From contig JAGQYS010000037.1 in assembly GCA_020435965.1 (NCBI GenBank), forward strand, positions 35,900-99,899: DNA of 64,000 bases. The letters are read 5' to 3'. The notes beneath the pieces are model-generated. The model was not told where the DNA came from and ran no database searches. It saw nothing but the letters and a program-made list of their open reading frames with translations. Source of the DNA: Flavobacteriaceae bacterium (GTDB lineage: Bacteria > Bacteroidota > Bacteroidia > Flavobacteriales > Flavobacteriaceae). Below, piece by piece: positions 41,299 through 52,700 of the stretch. Numbering within the stretch: the first letter of the stretch is position 1; the number at the start of each line of letters is the position of its first letter. The translations under genes and the position numbers were made by a program.

Positions 41299-42528
41299 TT
41301 ATTTAGTGGCTTTTGATAGGTTGTTAAATTCTAAAATTTCTTGATTAGCCAGTAAATCATCAAAAGTTTCTCGTTTTCTGATTAAATGAGCTTTGTCATT
41401 ATACCATAGTACTTCTGCTGGACGATAACGTGAATTATAGTTGCTAGCCATAGTAAAACAATAAGCTCCAGCATTTTTAAAGGCTAAGATATCACCATCA
41501 TTAATCTCATTAATACGCCTGTTATTGGCAAAGGTATCAGTCTCACAGATATAGCCTACAACAGAATAAAAGCGTTGCTTGCCATTTTCGTTTGAAATGT
41601 TAATGATTTCATGCTGAGAACCATAAAGCATTGGACGAATTAAATGATTGAAACCTGAATCTACTTGAGCAAAAACCGTTGAGGTTGTTTGTTTTACTGC
41701 ATTAACCTTAGTCAAAAAATAACCAGCTTCACTTACTAGAAACTTTCCAGGCTCAAAAGCAAGCGTTAATTCTTTACCATAATTTTTGCAAAAGGTTTTA
41801 AATCTGGTAGTGAGTTTTTCGCCAAATTCTTCAATATCTGTTTCAATATCTCCTTCTTTGTAAGGCACTTTGAAACCTGAACCAAAATCGATAAACTCTA
41901 AATCTTTGAATTGTTTTGCCGTTTCAAAAAGAATTTCACTGGCATATAAAAACACTTCAATATCTAAAATATCACTTCCAGTATGCATGTGAATGCCATT
42001 GATTCGCATTCCTGTATTTTTAACGATTCTAAGTATATGTGGTGTTTGGTGTATTGAAATCCCGAATTTTGAATCTATATGACCTACAGAAATATTGGTA
42101 TTTCCTCCAGCCATCACATGAGGATTGATACGAATACAAACAGGAATATCTGGATGTGCGTTTCCAAACTGCTCAAGAATAGCAAGGTTATCAATATTAA
42201 TCTGAGCGCCTAATTTCGCAACGTCTTCAATTTCTTGTAAAGAAACTCCGTTAGGTGTGTAAATAATGTCCTCTGGTTTGTAACCAGCCACTAATCCTAG
42301 CTTTACTTCTTGGATTGAAACTGTATCTAAACCAGCACCAAGTTTATTCATGAACTTTAATACAGAAATGTTGGAAAGTGCTTTTACGGCATAATTAATT
42401 TTTACATTTTTAACCTTATTAAATGCTGAATTTAAACGTTTGTACTGAGACTCAATTTTATGTGCATCATACACATAAACTGGACTTCCAAATTCTTTAG
42501 CAATGTTTAATAAAGTTTCATTTTTCAT
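41299..42528 (-). CDS. lysA: Diaminopimelate decarboxylase
   Basis: The 409-aa PLP enzyme removes CO2 from meso-diaminopimelate to give L-lysine, the last step of lysine synthesis. The PLP lysine is K49 in YAVKALSN. Other marks are GLDTVSIQEVKLGL, the glycine-rich phosphate loop FIDFGSGFKVPY, and the FEPGKFLVSEAGYFLTKV block. CETDTFANNR with the conserved cysteine and the C-terminal AGAYCFTMASNYNSR form the substrate-binding site. It stands alone, with 240 bp and 194 bp free on either side, and faces away from sucC. Confidence 0.94.
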   Translation of the reverse strand: MKNETLLNIAKEFGSPVYVYDAHKIESQYKRLNSAFNKVKNVKINYAVKALSNISVLKFMNKLGAGLDTVSIQEVKLGLVAGYKPEDIIYTPNGVSLQEIEDVAKLGAQINIDNLAILEQFGNAHPDIPVCIRINPHVMAGGNTNISVGHIDSKFGISIHQTPHILRIVKNTGMRINGIHMHTGSDILDIEVFLYASEILFETAKQFKDLEFIDFGSGFKVPYKEGDIETDIEEFGEKLTTRFKTFCKNYGKELTLAFEPGKFLVSEAGYFLTKVNAVKQTTSTVFAQVDSGFNHLIRPMLYGSQHEIINISNENGKQRFYSVVGYICETDTFANNRRINEINDGDILAFKNAGAYCFTMASNYNSRYRPAEVLWYNDKAHLIRKRETFDDLLANQEILEFNNLSKATK

Positions 42529-42690
42529 TTTTGATGAGTTTTAAATGGTCATGTTTTAATTGACATTCTTATAAGCTGTTAAAATTAAAAAGTTTTTACA
42601 TATCAACTTAATTTAATTAGAAAAAAAGTCTATATATAATAATTGATAATTGTCATTATAAAAAATATTGGTTTAAAGTATAAGGTTGAT

Positions 42691-42698
42691 TACATTTG
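42691..42698 (+). promoter_or_regulatory. Promoter -7 element (TACATTTG) of sucC
   Basis: TACATTTG fits TAnnTTTG exactly, 24 bp before the ATG at 42723. ATTG at 42667-42670 is a possible -33 element at slightly long spacing. It lies in the 194-bp divergent region between lysA and sucC. Confidence 0.55.
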
Positions 42699-42722
42699 CA
42701 CTGCAAAAAATAATTTAATAAC

Positions 42723-43913
42723 ATGAATTTACACGAATATCAAGGTAAGGAAATTTTAAGCAGTTTTGGAGTAAGAATTCAGCGAGGCATTGTTGCTCAA
42801 AGTGCGCAGGAAGCAGTTACTGCTGCAAAGCAATTAACAAGTGAAACAGGCACAAGTTGGCATGTTATTAAAGCACAGGTTCATGCTGGTGGACGTGGAA
42901 AAGGTGGAGGCGTAAAACTTGCGAAGAACTTAAAGGAAGTTGAAGAGATTGCAGGAAAAATTATAGGCATGAATTTAATCACACCTCAAACGTCTGCTGA
43001 AGGAAAGAAAGTTCACCAAGTTTTGGTTGCTGAAGATGTTTATTATCCAGGAGAAAGCGAAACGAGTGAGTTTTATGTTTCAGTTTTATTGAATCGTGCT
43101 AAAGGACGTAATATGATTATGTATTCTACAGAAGGTGGAATGGATATTGAAACCGTTGCAGAAGAAACACCTCATTTAATTTTTACAGAAGAGGTTGATC
43201 CAGCTGTTGGGTTAATGCCTTTTCAAGCTAGGCGTATTGCTTTTAACTTAGGATTATCTGGAACTGCCTTTAAAGAAATGACAAAATTTGTCACTAGTCT
43301 TTATACAGCATATGTTAAATCTGATGCTTCATTATTTGAAATCAATCCTGTTTTAAAAACAAGTGATAACAAAATCATGGCAGTAGATGCTAAGGTAACC
43401 ATTGATGATAACTCATTATTTAGACATAAAGATTACAAAGACTTAAGAGATTTACGTGAAGAAAATCCAATTGAAGTAGAAGCTGGAGCTTTAGGTCTTA
43501 ACTACGTTGACCTTGATGGAAACGTAGGTTGTATGGTAAATGGAGCTGGATTAGCAATGGCTACAATGGATTTGATTAAACAAGCAGGAGGAGAGCCAGC
43601 AAACTTTTTAGATGTTGGTGGTACTGCTGATGCTGCAAGAGTTGAAGCTGCTTTTAAAATTATATTAAAAGATCCTAACGTAAAAGCCATCCTTATTAAC
43701 ATTTTTGGAGGTATTGTTCGTTGTGATCGTGTAGCTCAAGGTGTTATTGATGCCTACAAAAACATGGGAACTATTAATGTACCAATTATAGTTCGTCTTC
43801 AAGGTACTAATGCAGATATTGCTAAAGAGTTAATTGATAACTCTGGTTTAGATGTAATGAGTGCTACTGAATTTCAAGAAGCTGCAGATAAAGTTCAAAA
43901 GGTTTTATCATAA
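42723..43913 (+). CDS. sucC: ADP-forming succinate-CoA ligase, beta subunit
   Basis: The 396-aa subunit of the TCA-cycle enzyme that makes ATP (or GTP) from succinyl-CoA. An ATP-grasp domain shows [35 protein letters not shown] and the metal-binding [14 protein letters not shown]; the C-terminal CoA-ligase domain has [14 protein letters not shown] and [13 protein letters not shown]. Length is normal. The alpha subunit gene (sucD) is not next to it, as is common in Flavobacteria. A terminator directly follows. Confidence 0.96.
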   Translation: MNLHEYQGKEILSSFGVRIQRGIVAQSAQEAVTAAKQLTSETGTSWHVIKAQVHAGGRGKGGGVKLAKNLKEVEEIAGKIIGMNLITPQTSAEGKKVHQVLVAEDVYYPGESETSEFYVSVLLNRAKGRNMIMYSTEGGMDIETVAEETPHLIFTEEVDPAVGLMPFQARRIAFNLGLSGTAFKEMTKFVTSLYTAYVKSDASLFEINPVLKTSDNKIMAVDAKVTIDDNSLFRHKDYKDLRDLREENPIEVEAGALGLNYVDLDGNVGCMVNGAGLAMATMDLIKQAGGEPANFLDVGGTADAARVEAAFKIILKDPNVKAILINIFGGIVRCDRVAQGVIDAYKNMGTINVPIIVRLQGTNADIAKELIDNSGLDVMSATEFQEAADKVQKVLS

Positions 43914-43937
43914 GAAACAATTACATAATTTTTTATT

Positions 43938-43967
43938 AAGAGTAGTGTAACACACTACTCTTTTTTT
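43938..43967 (+). terminator. Intrinsic terminator of sucC
   Basis: AAGAGTAGTGT pairs perfectly with ACACTACTCTT around a 3-base loop and is followed by a T7 tract. Confidence 0.9.
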
Positions 43968-44116
43968 GTGCATAATTTTTTACGTTTTATTTGGTAGTGT
44001 GTTAATAGTGTGCTAATTAACGTTAAACATTAGTTAACACATGTAACAATTAAAATATCAAACAGTCTATATAGTATCAATCAATTTTTTATTCAATCAA
44101 TTTAAAACGAACAATT

Positions 44117-44458
44117 ATGAAACAATTAAAAACCTTACTACTTGCTGTGGCAATTACTGCTAGTGGTGTGCTTGCTGCAAGCAACGAAGACAAAAAAGCT
44201 GACTCAGCTGTAATTACAGAAAAAATAGGAAAATTACTAAAAAACCCTAGTTTTTTAGTTGATAGGGATATCGAAGCAGAAGTTACCCTTATTTTAAATA
44301 AAAACAACGAAATGGTTGTTTTATATGTAGACTCTAACGAACAATATGTTGAAAACTTTATAAAGAGTAGATTAAACTATAAAGAATTACCTGCAACATT
44401 TTCAAGTAAAGAAAGAACGTTTAAAGTTCCAGTTAGAGTAACTGTAAAAGAAGAATAG
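44117..44458 (+). CDS. Small secreted protein, 113 aa
   Basis: An N-terminal signal peptide (MKQLKTLLLAVAITASGVLA, about 1-20) leads to a 90-residue mature protein. It contains ITEKIGKLLKNPSFLVDRD and paired beta-like strands (EAEVTLILNKNNEMVVLYVD, FKVPVRVTVKE). The fold resembles small periplasmic proteins found widely in Flavobacteria, possibly TonB-C-like in outline, but I do not claim a family. A strong terminator follows. Confidence 0.75.
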   Translation: MKQLKTLLLAVAITASGVLAASNEDKKADSAVITEKIGKLLKNPSFLVDRDIEAEVTLILNKNNEMVVLYVDSNEQYVENFIKSRLNYKELPATFSSKERTFKVPVRVTVKEE

Positions 44459-44482
44459 AATTTTATTTTGAATTAGTCTATA

Positions 44483-44514
44483 AAAACTCCTAAGAAAACC
44501 TTGGGAGTTTTTTT
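44483..44514 (+). terminator. Intrinsic terminator after the 113-aa gene
   Basis: AAAACTCCTAAG pairs with CTTGGGAGTTTT with one wobble and a short loop, then T7. Confidence 0.85.
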
Positions 44515-44820
44515 ATGATTTTTATTTAAAAAAACGGATCATATGCAATACTAATGTTTAAGTTGATTAAAGATTTATTTAAGTACTAAATCCAGTAGAC
44601 TGCAGTTCGTCGATAATGCAACTTGGCTTCCTTTAAACTAGAATATTGTTAAATTTTATTTAAGTTACTGAAAAACAAATATTTACGTAAAATAGGTATG
44701 TGAAAGCCAAAAAAAAACGATGAAACGAAGTTGAATTTTCGATAATGTACGCTTTATCTACGATTATAAAAGGATTATTCTAGCTAATTTTATGTTGTAA
44801 CAATAAATACTCCCTCAGTG
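44515..44820. other. Intergenic region of about 300 bp, no gene seen
   Basis: AT-rich spacer between a terminator and the TerB-like gene. No reading frame, tRNA or clear hairpin could be supported. CGATAATG occurs twice (near 44611 and 44740), which is too little to call a regulatory site. Confidence 0.5.
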
Positions 44821-45222
44821 ATGATAAATCGTGTAGAAAAATTAAGTTTACTCTCCGAAATGATAGCTTTTGCTAGGATAGACAAAACTTTAAAGGACAT
44901 AGAATATAACTTCTTATTAGGAGTTGCTAAGCAGTTAGAAATTACTCGTGAAGATTTCGATTACTTATTAGACAACCCAGTTACTCATATTAATTTAAAA
45001 TCTCATAGTGAACGTATTGTTCAATTTCATAGGCTAGTGCTTTTAATGAATTTAGGACAAACTATCACGAACAGAGAATTGGTAAGACTTCACAATTTTG
45101 GACTTAGAATGGGTTTAAGTCATGAATCTATAAATAAGGTGCTAGATTTAATGGAAAGTTTCCCTAATAAAATCATTCCACCAGATTTCTTAATAGATAT
45201 CTTTAAAATTCAGTATAACTAA
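44821..45222 (+). CDS. TerB-like helical protein, 133 aa
   Basis: The ATG at 44821 is preferred over the GTG at 44818. The protein is all-helical and resembles TerB/DjlA-N type domains: EKLSLLSEMIAFARIDKTLKD, EYNFLLGVAKQLEITREDFDYLL, then RIVQFHRLVLLMNLGQTITN and a final helix VLDLMESFP. The metal-binding acidic residues of TerB are not all evident, so function is open. Homologues are sometimes mislabelled as excinuclease subunits because uvrB lies next door; here uvrB is convergent with only 3 bp between. Confidence 0.65.
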   Translation: MINRVEKLSLLSEMIAFARIDKTLKDIEYNFLLGVAKQLEITREDFDYLLDNPVTHINLKSHSERIVQFHRLVLLMNLGQTITNRELVRLHNFGLRMGLSHESINKVLDLMESFPNKIIPPDFLIDIFKIQYN

Positions 45223-45225
45223 AAA

Positions 45226-47229
45226 CTACACTTTAAGGTCCGAAAGTTTACTCTGATAATTTTTAATTTCATCCCTGAGTTTGGCAGCAAGTACAAAGTC
45301 CAATTCTTTGGCTGCTTGTTCCATTAGCTTTCTAGTATCTCTAATCTTCTTTTCCAAATCTGGTTTAGATAAATACTCACTTTCTGGCTCAGCTGCCTTT
45401 AAGGCTTCTAATTCATAATAATAAGAACTCACAGAGTTTTTAGAAAGTGCATTATCCAAGCTTTTGTTTAAAGCTTTTGGAGTAATGTTGTTTTCAGTAT
45501 TGTAAGTAATTTGTTTTTCTCGTCTGTAATTGGTTTCGTCAATGGTCTTTTGCATGCTGTTGGTTATTTTATCAGCATACATTATGGCTTTTCCATTTAA
45601 GTTTCGTGCAGCTCTGCCAACGGTTTGAGTTAATGAACGAGCCGAACGTAAAAACCCTTCTTTATCTGCATCTAAAATAGCAACCAAGGAAACTTCTGGT
45701 AAATCTAAACCTTCACGTAAAAGGTTAACACCAACCAAAACATCAAATAAGCCTTTACGTAAATCTTGCATAATTTCTACACGCTCCAAAGTGTCCACAT
45801 CACTATGTATGTATCTACATCTTACCTGAATTCTAGCTAAATATTTGGTAAGTTCTTCAGCCATGCGTTTAGTCAAGGTTGTAACTAATGTTCTCTCATC
45901 TTTTTCAACACGTTGTTGTATTTCTTCAATTAAATCATCAATCTGATTTAAACTTGGTCGTACTTCAATAACAGGATCCAACAATCCAGTCGGTCTGATT
46001 ACTTGCTCGACATAAATACCATCGGTTTTTTGAAGCTCGTAATCTGCTGGAGTTGCACTCACATAAATTACTTGATTTTGTAAAGCTTCAAATTCTTCAA
46101 ATTTTAACGGTCTGTTATCCATTGCTGCTGGAAGTCTAAAACCATATTCCACCAAATTTTCTTTTCTACTTCTATCACCTCCATACATAGCATGCACTTG
46201 CGAAATGGTAACATGACTTTCATCAACAACCATTAAGTAATCATCAGGAAAATAATCCAATAAGCAGAAAGGTCTTGAGCCAGCTTCTCTACCATCCAAA
46301 TAACGAGAATAGTTTTCAATACCTGAACAGTAGCCTAATTCACGAATCATTTCAAGGTCGAATTCTGTACGCTCTTTAAGTCGTTTGGCTTCTAGATGTT
46401 TTCCAATGTCTTTGAAATAATCGTGCTGTTTCACTAAATCATCCTGAATGAGTTTGATTGCATTTTGCAAAATATCAGGAGAAGTCACAAACATATTTGC
46501 TGGATAAATATTCAGTCTGTCATACTTTTCAATAACCTCATTAGTTTGTCTGTCAAAAGATTCAATTTCTTCTATTTCATCACCAAAAAAGTGAATCCTG
46601 AAAGGATCATCTCCATAACTTGGAAATACATCAACTGTATCTCCTTTTATTCTGAAATTTCCATGATTAAATTCACCTTCTGTTCTAGAATATAAACTTT
46701 GAACCAATTGATGTAATAATTTGGTTCTTGAAATGACTTGGTCTCGCTGAATAGAAATTACATTTTTTTGAAACTCAACAGGATTTCCAATACCATACAA
46801 ACAAGATACTGAAGCAACCACCAAAACATCTCGTCTACCAGAAAGTAAAGAAGAGGTTGTACTTAAACGCATCTTCTCAATTTCTTCATTAATGGACAAA
46901 TCTTTTTCTATATACACACCTGAAACGGGAATGTAAGCTTCTGGTTGATAATAATCGTAGTACGATACAAAATACTCTACTGCATTATCAGGAAAAAACT
47001 GTTTGAACTCAGAGTATAACTGAGCTGCTAAGGTTTTATTATGTGCTAAAACTAAAGTAGGACGTTGTATGTCTTCAATAACGTTAGCAACAGTAAAGGT
47101 TTTACCAGAACCAGTAACACCTAGCAAGGTTTGGTATTTTTCATTGGAGTTTATGCCACTAACCAGTTGTTTGATAGCTTCTGGCTGATCTCCTGTAGGA
47201 CTGAATTCTGATTTTATTTTGAAACGCAT
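45226..47229 (-). CDS. uvrB: Excinuclease ABC subunit B
   Basis: The 667-aa DNA-repair helicase-like subunit of UvrABC, which verifies lesions in nucleotide excision repair. Walker A is GVTGSGKT near residue 40. The beta-hairpin region (YYDYYQPEAYIP), DESHVTISQ (Walker B-like), the helicase VI motif (GRAARN) and a C-terminal UVR domain (KKIRDTRKLMEQAAKELDF) complete the standard order. Length is normal. Confidence 0.97.
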   Translation of the reverse strand: MRFKIKSEFSPTGDQPEAIKQLVSGINSNEKYQTLLGVTGSGKTFTVANVIEDIQRPTLVLAHNKTLAAQLYSEFKQFFPDNAVEYFVSYYDYYQPEAYIPVSGVYIEKDLSINEEIEKMRLSTTSSLLSGRRDVLVVASVSCLYGIGNPVEFQKNVISIQRDQVISRTKLLHQLVQSLYSRTEGEFNHGNFRIKGDTVDVFPSYGDDPFRIHFFGDEIEEIESFDRQTNEVIEKYDRLNIYPANMFVTSPDILQNAIKLIQDDLVKQHDYFKDIGKHLEAKRLKERTEFDLEMIRELGYCSGIENYSRYLDGREAGSRPFCLLDYFPDDYLMVVDESHVTISQVHAMYGGDRSRKENLVEYGFRLPAAMDNRPLKFEEFEALQNQVIYVSATPADYELQKTDGIYVEQVIRPTGLLDPVIEVRPSLNQIDDLIEEIQQRVEKDERTLVTTLTKRMAEELTKYLARIQVRCRYIHSDVDTLERVEIMQDLRKGLFDVLVGVNLLREGLDLPEVSLVAILDADKEGFLRSARSLTQTVGRAARNLNGKAIMYADKITNSMQKTIDETNYRREKQITYNTENNITPKALNKSLDNALSKNSVSSYYYELEALKAAEPESEYLSKPDLEKKIRDTRKLMEQAAKELDFVLAAKLRDEIKNYQSKLSDLKV

Positions 47230-47305
47230 TGAAAAAGTGGCTAAAGTACTTGAAGTGTCTAAATTACTTAAAGTTGCTGAATAATTGGAATTTGAGATTT
47301 GGAAT

Positions 47306-49633
47306 TTAACGTTTTAACGAAAAATGCCCACAATATTCCTGACCATCAATTAGTTTAACAGCATACCAATAATCATCTGAAGGTAAAAGTTTACCATTAT
47401 AAGTACCATCCCAACCAGGAGTATGGTTGTTTAAGGAGGTAATTAACTTTCCGCTTCGGTCGAAAATAAAAATTTCAATACCATCATTAAACATATCGTT
47501 AACACCTTTGACGTGCCAAGTATCGTTGTAGCCATCATTATTTGGCGTTAAAAACTTCGGAAAGCCTAAAACTGAAATCAATTTACTAACCACTCCACAA
47601 CCATTAACATCTCTTACATAAATGGTATGAAATCCAGCAAGCACATTTATAAATACATTGCTACTCTGATACCATCCATTTTCATGATCCAAAGCATATT
47701 CATAATCACCAGCACCTGAAACCAATACTGTGACTGTATTGTAAGTATTTCCACCTTCAATAAGCACTTCATTAATGTTTGCAATTTCGGAGGCAGCCAC
47801 CACAATGGAGCGCGAACTAGAACAACCATTTGGATCGGTTACTGTAACAGTATAAGTACCAACTTCGTTTACATCAATAAAAGAAGTATTTTCTCCTGTA
47901 CTCCATGAATAGTAGTAGTTGTTTGGCAAATCAAATAAAACACCTCCATACAATCTTATGGTTTCTGGATAGCTATTCAAACAATAATATATTGGGTTGT
48001 CAGCTGTGACATCAGGTTCTAAAATTGGTGTGTAAAGCACAATTAAATCGACCGTAGAAATAGCATAGCATTGGCTATTGCTTTCTATTCTCACATAAAT
48101 GGTTTGTTGGTCAATGGTTGTGTTTGTAAACGTTGCACCTAAGCTGTTAGTTTCTGCATAAGCATCATCTAAAGTTTCATAATAGTTAACTGTTGCGTTT
48201 GGTGGCAACATGGATTGAAACGTTGCTGTTACGTCATTCAAATTAAATTCAGTAAAACCATCTACTTGGTCGTCGTCACATTGCTCAAAAGGATCAATTG
48301 TAATCACAGCAGTAGAAATACGCAGTTCCAATTCAGCAATTGAAAAACAATTATTGTCGTTTACAATGCGTGCATACACGATTTGATTTGGTGTCGTATT
48401 TTGAAACGATGAGGCATTTGCAATTGGGTTTGTATTCAATTCAGCTTCAGCTAAAGTGAGAAAGAAATTTTGAGTTTGTAAATTCGGATTTCCATTGGTT
48501 AAATCGTTATTGGCATCAAAGAGATTATAAGTAGCAAAACCATCCATTTCAAAATCACATTCGGTTAAGGTTGCATCAAAAACCACAGGATTTTCTGAAT
48601 ATTCAATAATAATACTTCCAGCAGATTGACAACCACTATCCAAAGTCACTTCAACCTCATAGGTTCCAGCATCTACAACTTCGTAAGTTGCATTGGTTTC
48701 TCCAATAAGTTCCACACCATCTTTAAACCATTTGTAAGTGGTATTCAATCCAGCTTCAAAGGCATTGAGTTCTAACGTGTCATTTTCGCATAAAGCGGTT
48801 CGGTTTTCTAGTAACCTATCATCTCCTAAATTGGTATGCAACTTAAAACTTCCAGCTTCCAGAAACACAGCCGAATCGTAACGATAGTTTTGTTCGTCAG
48901 CAATAACCAGCTTTACATGATAGGTTTCATTTGGAACTACAGTTGTGGTCGCTTCCAAAACAGCTGTTTGTCCGTTAAAGTTTATTGGAGCAGTAGTATT
49001 ATTCCAACTGCCAAAATAAGCTTCGTTTATTGGGTCACAAGCACCTGGAATTCCAGAATGTACAGTGGTCACTTTTACAGGAGTTGTAGTGCCTGGAACC
49101 AGAGCAATATTTTCATATTGTGAAGCAGAAGCAGGACGAATCAGAAATCCAAACAAATCGGAATATTGGCAAGTATTTGCATTCCCTTCCTGATATTCCT
49201 CAGATGCAAATAAATAACGAAAACTAATTTGGTCTGCAATGGCAGTGAACTCAAATTCTATAATAGTTGCGTTTAGGGTATTGGTTTCGTTGAGCACTTG
49301 CTCTAAATCGGAATCTCCTTGCCAATTTGGTGCATCATCATCACTTAGCGTGGTGTTTGGACCTTCTACATTTTGCAAGCGTCCTGTACTGAGTACAATC
49401 CCATTTTGAAACGGAAAATTAGTTCCTGTAGCGTCAAAATAACCATAACTTTGGTCTGTGCCATTAAAGTTACCACCAACCACATTGGTCACAACAACAT
49501 TTTCTATACAATTGCTGTCTATTAAAATATCTTCAATGAGTTGTTGAGGAGTATAGGTAGTTGCATCAGTTTGAACGTTTTGTCCGAACGATATTCCTGA
49601 AATTATAAAAAGTAGAAACAGTAATCTTTTCAT
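47306..49633 (-). CDS. T9SS type B sorting-domain surface protein with choice-of-anchor L domain (2 internal repeats)
   Basis: I took the ATG at 49633 (MKRLLFLLFIISGISFGQ) as start, a clear signal peptide. A choice-of-anchor L domain follows (about 25-270; FLFASEEYQEGNANTC region). An Ig-like segment (TTYKWFKDGVELIGETNATY) precedes two repeats of the xxCDxxxDGxxxFNL...YVR type. The C-terminus is a gliding-motility/T9SS type B domain (FPKFLTPNNDGYNDTWHVKG, GWDGTYNGKLLPSDDYW). The protein should be secreted and attached to the cell surface. It is the shortest of three tandem paralogues. Confidence 0.9.
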   Translation of the reverse strand: MKRLLFLLFIISGISFGQNVQTDATTYTPQQLIEDILIDSNCIENVVVTNVVGGNFNGTDQSYGYFDATGTNFPFQNGIVLSTGRLQNVEGPNTTLSDDDAPNWQGDSDLEQVLNETNTLNATIIEFEFTAIADQISFRYLFASEEYQEGNANTCQYSDLFGFLIRPASASQYENIALVPGTTTPVKVTTVHSGIPGACDPINEAYFGSWNNTTAPINFNGQTAVLEATTTVVPNETYHVKLVIADEQNYRYDSAVFLEAGSFKLHTNLGDDRLLENRTALCENDTLELNAFEAGLNTTYKWFKDGVELIGETNATYEVVDAGTYEVEVTLDSGCQSAGSIIIEYSENPVVFDATLTECDFEMDGFATYNLFDANNDLTNGNPNLQTQNFFLTLAEAELNTNPIANASSFQNTTPNQIVYARIVNDNNCFSIAELELRISTAVITIDPFEQCDDDQVDGFTEFNLNDVTATFQSMLPPNATVNYYETLDDAYAETNSLGATFTNTTIDQQTIYVRIESNSQCYAISTVDLIVLYTPILEPDVTADNPIYYCLNSYPETIRLYGGVLFDLPNNYYYSWSTGENTSFIDVNEVGTYTVTVTDPNGCSSSRSIVVAASEIANINEVLIEGGNTYNTVTVLVSGAGDYEYALDHENGWYQSSNVFINVLAGFHTIYVRDVNGCGVVSKLISVLGFPKFLTPNNDGYNDTWHVKGVNDMFNDGIEIFIFDRSGKLITSLNNHTPGWDGTYNGKLLPSDDYWYAVKLIDGQEYCGHFSLKR

Positions 49634-49705
49634 CTTTAACAACTGGAAGGCAAAGATAAATTAGATTTTAAGTTTTGATACTATTTATATGTTAAAGGTT
49701 TATTT

Positions 49706-52700
49706 TTATCGTCTTAACGCAAAATGTCCTTTAACTTGAAATGAGATATCATCTTTAACCACATCTGCAACAAACCAATAATCGTTTGCAGGCATTTTAT
49801 GTCCATTATAAGTACCATCCCAACCTTCAGACGTTGCTGTTAAATAGGTCATTTGTTTGCCATAACGATCGTAAATGTAAATGGTAGTTCCAGGTAAGGT
49901 TTCCACACCAGAAATATGCCAAGTATCAAAATAACCATCATCATTTGGTGTCATAAATTTTGGTGCATCAATCACAACCACATCATGTGTTGTAGAATCG
50001 CAACCGTTTAAATCAATCACAGTGACTGTATGATAACCTAAGGACACGTTGGTAAACACATTGGATGTTTGTGGTTCGTTGTCATCCAATTGATAGAGGT
50101 AATTTCCAATTCCGCTTATGGTAACAGTAATGTTATTTGGGTCTGAAAAGTCAATGGTTTCTGTAAACTCAATGGTTGCAGGTTCAGATTCAATCACATT
50201 AAAAACAGTTGTAGTCTCACAACCAAAAGGTGTAGTCACTGTTACAGAATATTGACCAATAGTATCGATGTCAATCTCTGAAGTGGTTTCTCCTGTACTC
50301 CATAAATAGGTGTCACCAGCTACAATTTCTCCAGCAATAACTGTTAATGGCATATTGTTTAAACAAATGACTTGCTCAGGAATTTCAACAACTGGTTTTC
50401 GTTGTACAATAGTTTGGAACAAGGTCGTATCAAAACAACCAGTTGTATTATTTTCTATACGAACATAAATAATTTGCCAATTAATGGCATTATAATTTAA
50501 ATCTGAAATGGCATTGGTGCCATCAATAGCATCCACATCTGTTTCGTGATAGGTTACAGTATATTGGTTTGGATTTTGTGCTCCTAGAACTATAGCAGTT
50601 TGTTGCGATAAATCGAACACCAATTCAAAATCATAATCATCATCACACTCCTCTAAATCTGGTGGTTGATTGGCAATCGGATTCGGATTCACTACTAAAT
50701 TAAATGATGCAATAGCCACACAAGAGGTTGCTACATATTCTGTACGAATGTAAATTGTGGTTGTTGGTGCTGTATAGTTATACGTTGTTGCCAATGCATT
50801 TTGATTGTTGTTAGCATCTGCAAGCGAACTGTGATAACTAATGGTGATTCCTGTGGTGTCATCCATTAAAATGGCAGTCGATTCAGATAAATCGTAAGTA
50901 TTTGTTGGACTGTCGCAAGTTTCAATGGTTGGTATAGGATTAATAGTAGGAGGTAAGTTTACAATTAAATCCAACGGAATAGACACAAAACAATTGGAAA
51001 TAGTATTAGTGACTTTTACATAAACCGTTTGCGGATTTGTAATGTTCTGATAGCTGTCTGGATTTGAAATTTGGTTGTTGTCTGCTTCCAAATCGATTTC
51101 GTTTTCAAAGTAAGTGATTTCAATATCGTCATCACGAATGTCTAAAATTTCAAACTCAGAAACGGTTAAATCAAAATTTGTGCTACCATCATAATCTGCA
51201 TCACACAACTCAATAGCATTTGGAACATTCACATCAGGAACTTGAATGACATTCAATCCAAATTCGGCAATCGCATGGCAATAGGTACCATTTTCAATAC
51301 GAGCGTAAATTTGTTGAGGATTTACAGTATTCGTGTAATCTAGCGGAATCGGATTCAATTCATTTTCAGCATCGTTAAATGATGTATGAAAGGTGATGGA
51401 TAGGTTCTCAGGAATCCCTTGAGAAATTTCATCGATTTTTTCTTGAAGGTTAAATGCTTCAAAGCCATCATTAGAGATATCGTCGCAAACAATATAGTTG
51501 GTTGGAGGATTAAACAATGGAATAGAACCAACTTCCAAATCAAACTGAGAAGTGCCGAAACAATCTTGGTCAGTTAAGTTTTCAACACGAACATAAATGG
51601 TTTGTGGACTCGATGTGTTGTTATAAATTGAGTTTTTATCGATGATGTTGGTTCTGTTTGAAGCATCTGCTGCAGTTTCAAAATAAAGCACTTGCTTACC
51701 AGTTTGTCCATTTAAAATTTCAGCATCTTTGGTGGAAAATATAAAATCAGCCACCTGATTACCATCAGTTTCACATTCCTGATAATTACTGATAGGAATA
51801 AATTCTGGAAGCGTGTTTACAATCACATTAATTTCAACTAAGGCATGACAACCAGTAATGTCACTTTCTACACGAACATGAATCGTTTCATTGGTTGCAT
51901 TGTAATTTGTTGTAGTTGCTATTGGGTTTGCATCAGCATTGGCATCGTTTAATGAGTTGTGAAACGTTATGGTGATATCAGTTGTATCAGCAATAAACTG
52001 CGGAATCATAGCATCCAAGTCAATAATAGAATAAGCATCTTGGTCATTGTCACAAATCACCACATCAGCAGGTTGTGTCACTGTTGGAGCAGGAATCACA
52101 TTGATTTCAATAGGCATGGTTTCGAAACAACCTGTTGTATTATGCCTTGCTCTTACATATAAGGTTTGCGGATTTGAAGTGTTGGTGTATAAAACAGGTA
52201 ATGCATTAGTATTGTTAACAGCATCAGCATCAGTTAAAAAATAAGATAAGCTTAAGTTTGGATCTGATGTGATGAAGCTATCAAGTGTTGCTAATTCAAT
52301 AGCGACAAAACCATCATCATCTGTATCGCAATAATCAATAGTTGCAATTGGAGTTAAAATCACTGGAGGATTAATGATGAGGTTTATAGTAGCCTCATAA
52401 ACACAATCTGAAGTTTCAGCCTTCATGTATAAGGTATGAGGACTAGATGTCACTTGATAAGGTACAGATTGGTCAATGGCATTGACGTCGTTATCTAAAT
52501 CAGCTTGCGATTCGTAAAAGGTTATGGTAACACCAGCAAGATTATTGATGATTGAAAGTGCAATATTTTCTAAGTTGAAATCTGCAATGCCATCTCCACT
52601 TGCATCATCGCAAACTGAGAAATCTCTAATGTTGGTTCCTGTAATGAGTACATTGGCATGAATCTCAATTGGCACTACTGTCACACAGCCAGTTAAATCA